Source: Plutella xylostella
Taxonomy: Eukaryota > Arthropoda > Insecta > Lepidoptera > Plutellidae
DNA: 64,000 bases
Reading direction: 5' to 3'
NCBI RefSeq assembly: GCF_932276165.1
Contig: NC_063986.1
Span: 508,501-572,500, forward strand
The position numbers were made by a program, and so were the translations under genes. A model generated the notes under the pieces. That model did no database searches, had not been told where the DNA came from, and saw only the letters and a program-made list of their open reading frames with translations. Below are positions 55,919-64,000 of the stretch, piece by piece. Position 1 is the first letter of the stretch, and each line of letters starts with the position of its first letter.

Positions 55919-58804
55919 TCACTCTAAGGTCAGAAGAAAAGTACAATATGATAGACTGGTCCTTAAAATCTGAAAAATATAAAACGTTACGTCATGAAAA
56001 GCAATAACCTGCCTTATCGACATTCAATTATTTGCATAAAGTAATATATGAATCTTACCGCCCCCATAGTCTGTACCCCGACTGATACCACACCCATAGT
56101 AGTCACTCTGATGGGGTCTTGAACTCGACTCAGAAAAAGCTTCAACATTTTTTGATTACTGACATTCATGCACTCCCAGGGCATCCCGTATACTGCGTCT
56201 ATCAGTTTTTCACTCTGTAAATGAAACCCCGTGTTACCTATTATTTTTTCCTTTTTTTGAATAAATACTGAACATAGAATAGTTTTGATGATTGTCGTAT
56301 TAAAAAGAAAATATTTTAATTGGAATCTTTCTGGTTAACCTACTTAGTAAACTAGTGACTGACTCAAACAACAAGGAAGGAAGATTAATAAAAACCGCAC
56401 TCATAATGCTTCTAGGTACTTACATAAGCACCAACAATCTCAAAAAAGACAGAAGAGATGACAAGGTTTACTAGTGAAACCCCAAGTACGCACAAATTAC
56501 GCACCAAAGCGTCCGGTTCCTGAAAAAAAAGTTTTTTTTATTAAGTAACATGCCGATTTTAATAATACAGCTCTAGTTTAAGAACATCTTTGGAATTACA
56601 ATATAATTAAACCTATTACACTCACTCTTGCAGTGCAAAAAACAGCTAAAGGGATACATCGAGACTCAATACCTATATATAGAATAAATAAATACATATT
56701 TTGTATTTAGTACTGCAATAAAAATAGGCACTCACACAGCGGATGCACTCGAGCAGCAGTACGCAAAGATTGACCAGATGGAATATGTAGTTGATCCCAA
56801 GAGTGAGTCCAAAAAGCGACGAAACCTCACCCACATATCTGAAACTCCAAAGGGTTGTTCTTATTTCCATACTCACAGTACTCACTCCTCACCTCATAAA
56901 TATAACTTAAAAAAAAACACGCACTCACACTTTGTACTACATGCACCTCTGCCTGCAGAGGTGCATTGCTGCACCCACTTTTCGCCAGAGTGTTATGTTA
57001 GTCCCAATGTAATAGGGGGCGGGCCTATTGCCATTTTACGGGCACATCCAAGACCCGAGAACAAAGTGTGTTTAAACAAATATCTGCCCCAGCCGGGAAT
57101 CGAACCCGGGACCATCGGCTCAGTAGTCAGGGTCACTAGCCACTACGCCATTCGCCATAATTAACTAATTTAATTAAAGTAAATTTTTTATCATAAATAA
57201 GTATTTAATAATATATGTAGGTACTTACCGTGTTATGTATTTGTGATGTTTAATCATTTCAACAAGAACACTACAAATGTTTTTGTTTTCATCTTCATCA
57301 TACCAGCTCAAGCTGACGTTACTCATCTTCCCAGGAACTTGAACCAAAATGTCTTGTTTTGGTCGTGAGAGATTGTGCATGTTATATGTGAGAATTCGAA
57401 TATGCCCGATAATTTGAAGTATAATAAGAGATAGAAAACAGTCGATAGCAAATATAGCGATGCATCCGTTGGATGTCAGGTATAGGTTCAATATTGTCAA
57501 AGTATAGAAGTGGTCAAAGCAGTTGAAACCAGGGTAATGGAAATAAGTTGAAAACTCCAAGTCAAGCCCTTCAAGGTTTCTGCCGCTGAATGCCCCCGCC
57601 TTGTAACTATTGTATATTGGTGCCGCGTTAAATGCAATCGGTATAATTAAAATCATAGCCATATGATATACTACACAATAGTGCGATATCTTGTTCAATT
57701 CTGTGACCACCTGTAAATATGTAGGTAGTAGGTAAATAAAATATTTTTAATAATGATGCTACAATTTAATAATGGCAGTGATAGGAAATACGTACTTTTA
57801 TTTGATAATTACCGTTTTGTTTGTAATTTATCAAATGAAATTCAGTGAGGAAAGTTTTTAAAAATCTATTGTATTTTTTTAAACTTGGTAAACAGCATCT
57901 GATCTGGAATCATAGCAAGATTAAAATAAAGGCAGATAGGTATATAAGGATAATTTTACTTTATGTTGCCTAATTTCTTAAAAATTAAACAGCAAGAAGG
58001 AAAAAAATAACCAAAAGGATACTGTCAACTGTCTAGACCTACAGAGTACTAACTTTAAATACTTACAACAACCAAGAAAGTTAAAGAAGCGGTGATGTAA
58101 ATCATTCCAGCTTCCAGAAATGTAATGTGGCTAAAGTGTACAGTAACATAAATGACTTGTCCTAAAAATGCAATTGAATGCTGAACAATCATTTGAACTT
58201 TATGCCATTTGACAAAGAGGTAGCTTTTCTCGCCAAAAGCCTCTCCCGGCCAGAACCCAGTCCACCAAATAAACCGCCTCATTAATTGAATGTACTTCAG
58301 TTCTGTGTACTTGTTTTTCCTGTAATTACAAGAATGTTTAAAGATCTTTTTTAATAGAAAAAAACGCTCGATCACTCGTATAGCCTCTCTTAAATTATAT
58401 CTATGACATTATAATATGAATATCGCATTTCGGTAAGACATGAAAATAAGTTAAATAAGTAAAACCAGACTTCTCAAAAAAGTGTCTCCGATATAAAGAC
58501 CGATAAGAATTAATGAAGAAAATTATCCTATGATTATATAGGATAGCTCATAATGTCATACGCTTTGACTATGTAAATTAACCCTAAAACAAAGAAGAAT
58601 TATCTCCATCTGAACGTAATTATTTCACTAATTATATTTTCTATATTGTTATTAGGTATATTAATTATAATGGAAAATAAACTAAACGTCTGCGTCAAAA
58701 TAACCACAAATTTATGAGTGTGTTTTTTTACTATAGGTACTCGTGGCATTTACATATTTATCTAGGTAAACTTATCCCAACAAGATCTGCCTAATATCAA
58801 TCAT
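55919..58804 (-). CDS. Odorant receptor OR-10, apparently intact with a GC donor
   Basis: Exons in reading order: 58791-58804 (ATGATTGATATTAG), 58067-58319, 57796-57903, 57229-57710, 56736-56838, 56424-56519, 56059-56214, 55919-55969. The start exon aligns with those of OR-8 and OR-9 and gives MIDIRKNKYTELKYIQLMRR, but is followed by GCAGAT, not GTAAGT, so a GC-AG intron is needed. The total is 420 residues, ending ILRTSLSYCTFLLTLE. Exon 2 ends NGNYQIK, and exon 4 has SLFGLTLGINYIF. Intron 3 holds a SINE. An alternative is initiation within exon 1 at LMRRF, giving a shortened N-terminus. Confidence 0.87.
56925..57160 (-). mobile_element. tRNA-headed SINE in OR-10 intron 3
   Basis: The reverse strand begins ATGGCGAATGGCGTAGTGGC, then GTCCCGGGTTCGATTCCCGG (B box) and CTGGGGCAGATATTTGT, the usual lepidopteran SINE head. 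The body reads GTTCTCGGGTCTTGGATGTG and the 3' end GGTGCAGCAATGCACCTCTG. The tRNA-like head is not a functional tRNA gene. Confidence 0.8.
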
Positions 58805-59417
58805 TGTATGTTTTATGTTATTTAATAATAATAAAAAAACTATTTATTGATATAAATACTATTCGGTAGGTTTCTTTGCAAAATGAATCTGTTAAACTTT
58901 GTACGGGTCAGGCACATTATGGATAATCGGTAAGTATAATCACTATAAATATGGGTAATATTTATGACTTTTTTATGATACCTAATACGCGTATGTTACT
59001 CTTTCATTAAAGTAGGTACCTTTAATATTTATTGTATAGAAAATATAGGTTCGTTCCTATGGGTTGGGCGACTAATGTCTTCAATTTTAAAATACTTTTG
59101 CATAAATATGAAAGGTATATGTATACCTCATCGAGATTCTACATAGACTTTCCATTAACTGTCTAGAAAACAGCAGACATATTGAAAATTAGGTAGGTAT
59201 ATTATACCTATAACATACTACATAGTATGTATCTAGAAGACACATATTAGGAATATGTTTGTGGTAGAGGATGTTAATTGTAAAATAAAACGAATCATTT
59301 CCGTGCTCATAAAAATATTAGGAATAAGGAGATATACATTTAACATTTTAAGTGAGGTATAAAGACAAAAAAGTGTAAAATATTATGATAATAATTATTG
59401 TGTCTGTTTTTGTTTAA
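58805..59417. other. OR-10/OR-11 spacer
   Basis: 613 bp of AT-rich DNA. The part near 58850-58890 (ACTATTCGGTAGGTTTCTTT, GCAAAATGAATC) aligns loosely with sequence upstream of OR-8 and OR-9. No other feature was recognised. Confidence 0.5.
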
Positions 59418-62340
59418 TCATCCTTCATCGACTGTCACTAAAAAGGTACAATAGGTGCAACTGGTTCTCAAAATCTGTAACAATTTAATAATTATTCCTT
59501 AGATATCTATAGTTAGGGGTAGTTTCAAAACTAACATATCGTAATGACACAAAATAGTATTATGTTATTTTTATGCACCATTGATTATTTCGCAGCCATG
59601 ACTTGCGGCCCCTACACGTTTTCGTTATCGACGTAGATAAACGTCACTATATCGTAATGACGTCGTCGTCGACCATCCATAGCCCCGGTTTCCACCAAAG
59701 TGGAGAGGAGAGGAGACGAGAGGACATGTGTTTTGAATAACCAATCAAATGGGAATGGATCAAGCGAAGAAAAATGAGACATCTCCTCTCACCTTCTCTC
59801 TCCGCTTTGGTGGAAACCAGGCCATAAAAGCGTCGATAAGCCTAATTTATTATTCTTTGTTTAGGTACCATTACAAATTACCAATACAACAAATCTTCTC
59901 CCATTTTAAAACAAAGTAACTTTGAATTTAAAATGCTTACCGCACCCATAGTCTGTATGCCCACGGGTATGACACCCATAGTAGTGACCCTGATGGGAGT
60001 CTGCACTCGACTCAAGAACAACTTCATACACTTCTGGTTGCTGATGTCCATGCTCTCCCAGGGCATACTGTATACTGCATCGATTAGTTGTTCACTCTAC
60101 AAATAGGAAACGTTAAGATTAATTATAAAACGTGAACAAATTAACAGACAATCATAGTATAATAATATAACCTAACCAACGTTCAAACTTAAATCCTCCG
60201 ACTTTCATTAATAAACACTAAAAGATGCATAACTTTTTAAAAGGCTGAACCGATTTTCATGAAAAAAATAATTAAGACCACTCGGGGTAATATTGCCTAT
60301 GTAACAAAATCAAAAAGGCTATGCTACCACAGACAGATATTGTATACACACAACACGTTTAACTTATAATATTCCTCTTTCTCGTTATAAATAGAAGTAT
60401 AATTTTTTTATGTTTCGAAAATAAAAACTATTGATAATATTAAAACACGTACGTATGAACCAACAATCTCGAAGGTGACGGAGTGCACGGCCAGGTTCAC
60501 CAGCGAGACTCCCACTAGAGTCAGGTTGCGCAGCAACACGTCTTGATCCTGGAAACACGAAATGAACTTAGGCTTAGACAATTTAGTCTGTTGGAGTATA
60601 GAATTGATAAAAAAATAAATATATTTTTTCCTTTATTCAGGTAAAGAAAACAAAAACCAATACAACTGTGTATACAGTACAGATTCCTACTACCTCGTTG
60701 ATATATAACTATTTGCACGTTGTAATTTTGAAACGGGAACAAGACAAGAATGAGAGGAATAAGGGCAAAATGTAAATAATTATAGTATAACTATTCATCG
60801 AATATACATAAAACAAGTATAAACTCACACATCGAATGCACTCGAGCAGCAGCACGCAGCCGGCCACCAGGTGGAACATGTAGTTGAGGCCCACTGTAGG
60901 CCCGAAGAACCCTGATACCTCGTTCACGTACCTGAAATACAGAATGATCAGTTCAGTTTTTTAGTTGTGCAGAAATTTAATACAGTTGAAACAGAATTTC
61001 TTAAATCAAATAAAACCTGAAGGCCACCTTTTTAACTTACGTTGGTATTCCAAGATATATTTTTTCTACTAAATCGGTCCGGTTACTTTGGATTTTTGTA
61101 ACGAGACTAATAAAACACTAATCAATTTTATACAAAACATTTAACTTCTTGCGTTACTCACCCCAAAATATACTTATGATGCTTAATAATCCCAACCAGA
61201 ACATTATGAATGTACTTGTTTTCCTCATCATCATACAATCGTAGACGCACGCGCGCCCCAAGATGTCCCTCATATCCAGTGTGAGGGAACACTACGACGG
61301 TCTCACGCTTCGGCTCCGGCAGATTCTCAATGTCATGTTTAAGAATGAGGATGTGGCCGATGATTTGAAAGATGATTGCGGAGACAATGGCGTCGATAGC
61401 AAACATGGCGACCGCACCGATGTAGGTGAAGTAGATGTTTAAGAAGGAGAGCAGATAGAAGTAATCAAGGCACTCGAAGCCAGGGTACCGGAAGTAAATG
61501 GCAAGCTCGAGCTTCATGCCGCTGAGATTTCTCCCACGAAACGCGCCAGCCTTGTAACTGTTGAATATCGGTATTCCGTTGAATGTAAGCACTATGAAGA
61601 ATATGATTGCCATGTGATAAACGGTGCAGTAGTGCGAAATCTTGTCTACTTTCGCGATAATCTGAAACATTGTTTTGAGAACATTGTAAGATCTTACTGC
61701 ATGTTCATTATAACATTTTTTTTAATAACCAAGCAGTATAATTACTTTCTTCTCATAAGCTCCGCCACGACTATGATGTATCAAATGAAATTCTTGTAAC
61801 AATTTCCTTATTATTTCCTGGTACCCTTTGAAGTTCGTTAGACTGCATTTGGCCTGTAATAAGGAAATATAAAATATTTAATCCCTTATCCCTTTGTTTC
61901 CCATTTGTAAATGTCAAATTAAGCAGTCTAGATAGTCGCCTCATCTTGAATACTGCTCAAATTTAGCCCTTAACCTTTTACGTCCCCAAGTAGCGATATC
62001 GCGCTCAACTACAATAGATTTCTATTGTGTCTGATTTCAAGGAATACAATCGGTTAATTTGATATAGGTAACAAATATTGAACTTACTGCCATAAGAACA
62101 GTGAGGGACGCCACAATGTACAGCAGCCCAGCCACGACGAACGGCATTTGAGTGAAGTTTTCCACAATGTACCAGGCCTGGCCCACGAACCCAATCACAT
62201 TCTGCACGACTATTTGTATCCTGTGCCACTTGATGTAGAGAGGTATGTGTTCCCCTAAGGCCTCGCCCGGCCAGAAACCTGTGTACCATAAGTACTTTTT
62301 CAGTAGTCGGATGTAGCTCAGATCCAAATATTTTTCGTTC
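59418..62340 (-). CDS. Odorant receptor OR-11, divergent, start exon not found
   Basis: Exons in reading order: 62088-62340, 61746-61853, 61162-61661, 60829-60931, 60453-60548, 59941-60096, 59418-59474. Exon 1 opens at acceptor AATATTCACCAG and has no ATG before TM2, so an upstream start exon must exist; none was identified. Exon 3 is 500 nt, six codons longer than in OR-8 to OR-10, with an extended loop (FPHTGYEGHLGARVRLRLYD). The terminal exon is longer by two codons (ILRTSCTYCTFLVTVDEG). Exon 2 ends GGAYEKK. It is the outermost and most divergent gene, possibly closest to the array's ancestral form. No stops or frameshifts were seen. Confidence 0.85.
59685..59823. mobile_element. MITE in OR-11 intron 6
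   Basis: CCCCGGTTTCCACCAAAGTG at the left is mirrored by GCTTTGGTGGAAACCAGGCC at the right, with GAGAGGAGAGGAG / CTCCTCTCACCTTCTC continuing inward. The GGTTTCCACCAAAG-type terminal repeat is a familiar lepidopteran MITE end. Confidence 0.8.
60205..60335. repeat. Dispersed interspersed repeat, copy 2
   Basis: A diverged relative of the repeat at 5045-5175 (ACTAAAAGATGCATAACTTT, GGCTGAACCGATTTTCATG, CACTCGGGGTAATATTGCC). It lies in OR-11 intron 5. Confidence 0.6.
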
Positions 62341-63656
62341 CTGGTGAATATTATAAAAACTTATTAAATTGTTACTCGCAGGTATATAAATCTGTAATAC
62401 AGTATAACAAAACAAAACTAAATAAAAACAGAAAAACACGGAAATGCCTTAAACTTTTTTAATTCTACAATTTATCATAGTATCCATTTCGAAGACTGCT
62501 TTTTCGTACATTTTATAGAAAACATAATCTTACATTTTTATTTAATTGTGAGCCAACCACTCTGTACTGTGTATCTTTTAAATAAAATATTGAATAGAAA
62601 TAATATTTTACAAATACAGAAGACAAGAACAAGAAATTACAGTGCAATTAAATACCGATTGATTACTTCCTTCAGGGCAAAGAACATTAAAATCATTACG
62701 TGCCTAATTGCCTATACTACCTACGATTGGTTTAAGATTACATAGTATCTAGATACCATACTCTATATGAAATTGTTTAATGCATTGAAATGAGCACTAT
62801 AATTTGCAGGTATTATATTTTGAAATTATCTTATGCTCCAATTCGGAATCGAACTTGACTTAAGAATAGTTAAGGCGTTATCGTAATAAGCCCATATCTA
62901 TCTATTTTATGAATACCCTTACTTTTGACCATCTAAACTGTTAGAAAATACTAACTTATTACTACCAAAATATCCTTACGTAGCTACGAGTACAGTCATT
63001 TCCCATAAACCTTACGTTATGAAAGATTGCGACACTTTTGTGTGTGGACCGTCGCTGCTGATGTGAAAATAACAATCGAACAATGTCACCGGAGCGATGA
63101 GATGTCCCCATCGTTGTGCAATGATGTTATTGATGAGTACAGTAATGTACGGAGGTACATAAGTGATGGGAACTTACAATTTCCACGGAACCTTCCTTAA
63201 ATTAATGATGTTCACCAAGGCTAGTAGCAATCGAGTACATAGGTACATAGGTATTGTGGATGGAAAGTTCTAAGCTACTGAACTATTACATCATAATAAC
63301 ACATTAGCTACTTATCCCAGAATTCCCTCAGGGAATCCATAAAGCTTAGGTACTAACCATACTCGTACAATACTACTCTACCTGATATCGTTGATTTTTT
63401 TTTGCGAAAACTAAGAAAAATACTCGTATATTATACCTATGTCTTCGGTCGATAGACTCGCTAGGGAAGAAAACATAGAAAATAAATCTTAGCGACACCT
63501 TTACTCTACGCCACATACTTCATCACAGCAACACACACATCCTGCCCAAAACCAACCCAATGGTTTCACGAAGAGAAAATCAGACCTACCTACTTCCCTG
63601 CATAATTCATAGATGGCGCTAAAACCATTTCTCACACTACCCTCTTTTGTTTCCAG
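62341..63656. other. Distal part of the cadherin-like giant intron, upstream of OR-11
   Basis: 1.3 kb between OR-11 exon 1 and the next cadherin-like exon. It should contain the missing OR-11 start exon and promoter. A frame starting ATGTACGAAAAAGCAGTCTT on the minus strand (about 62510) is a weak candidate but its phase does not fit. It ends in the splice acceptor CTCTTTTGTTTCCAG at 63656. Confidence 0.5.
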
Positions 63657-63843
63657 GAAAAATCTGAGTCTGCAACCAGTGGATAAGGAGGAAGATGCCC
63701 ATCTGTTCACGTACAGAGACGTGAATAGGACTCACGTGTCGGTGGTGCTAGCCCAGAGTCTTGAGGAGTTGGTGGACAGCGACAATCCACAGAATGTCGT
63801 CAAGTTCCGACTTGGCTGTGACTTCGACACTGGCGACGATCTG
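63657..63843 (+). CDS. Cadherin-like protein, next internal exon
   Basis: A 187-nt exon with acceptor TTTTGTTTCCAG and donor GTGAGT. One leading base completes the Arg codon begun by the exon at 4809-4908. It then reads KNLSLQPVDKEEDAHLFTYR and DVNRTHVSVVLAQSLEELVD, and ends FDTGDDL at a codon boundary. Its GC content and lack of stops contrast with the flanks. Together the two exons encode about 95 residues resembling the first extracellular repeat of a cadherin-type protein. The intron between them (4909-63656, 58.7 kb) contains the whole odorant receptor array on the other strand. The exon is secure; the family name is tentative. Confidence 0.75.
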
Positions 63844-64000
63844 GTGAGTGAAAGAGACGGAATAATATGAACATACCACTGTCTTTGTTATATTGAAGAA
63901 ATAAAGGGACAGGCAACATATACGATTAATTTATCAGTGATCGCTCTAACAGTAGATCTAGCTCGTCTAGTATTTACAGTGCTCCAAAATTGATAATGCG

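Noticed and set aside
62453..62512. Minus-strand ATG frame proposed as the OR-11 start exon
   Set aside because: The only nearby donor is weak and would leave the wrong phase for exon 1.

Overview
The window looks like lepidopteran (moth or butterfly) nuclear DNA. It is AT-rich, has small exons with GT-AG introns, and carries repeats typical of Lepidoptera: tRNA-headed SINEs, RTE-like and Jockey-like LINE pieces, and many short hairpin MITEs. No bacterial, organellar or plasmid features were seen.

The core is a head-to-tail tandem array of eleven insect odorant receptor genes, numbered OR-1 to OR-11 here by rising coordinate. All lie on the minus strand between about 9.5 and 62.3 kb. Exon sizes are almost constant: 253, 108, 482-500, 103, 96, 156 and 51-57 nt. 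Every conserved exon was located by its splice sites. Seven of the genes (OR-3 to OR-8 and OR-10) also have an upstream start exon carrying only ATG plus 2 nt or 14 coding nt. The last two exons encode the conserved OR C-terminus (SEKLIDAVYGMPWES..., then ILRTSFSYCTFLLTIE). OR-8, OR-9 and OR-10 form a subgroup (14-nt start exon, 482-nt third exon) and OR-11 is the most divergent. OR-9 is broken by a MITE in exon 3. OR-1 and OR-2 have changed 5' ends. OR-10 needs a GC splice donor for its start exon.

The whole array appears to sit in a 58.7-kb intron of a plus-strand gene. Its two visible exons (4809-4908 and 63657-63843) match in phase and read as the N-terminal part of a cadherin-like protein.

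Mobile DNA fills the introns and spacers. OR-1 intron 5 (8.2 kb) holds a DNA transposon with 30-bp terminal inverted repeats that encodes a DUF7869-like protein, nested in a larger inverted-repeat-bounded region with a minisatellite and decayed RTE fragments. OR-3 intron 6 holds a LINE RNase H fragment split by a near-perfect palindrome made from a Tc1-type transposase. The OR-9/OR-10 spacer holds a Jockey-like LINE. The OR-5/OR-6 spacer holds an endogenous RNA-virus helicase fragment. That fragment is inverted at its 5' end, joined to a LINE 3' end, poly(A)-tailed and flanked by a 15-bp target-site duplication, as expected from LINE-mediated integration with twin priming.

The receptors would act as ligand-specific seven-transmembrane subunits paired with Orco in sensory neurons. 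The array looks like an actively duplicating and decaying chemosensory cluster under heavy transposon load.
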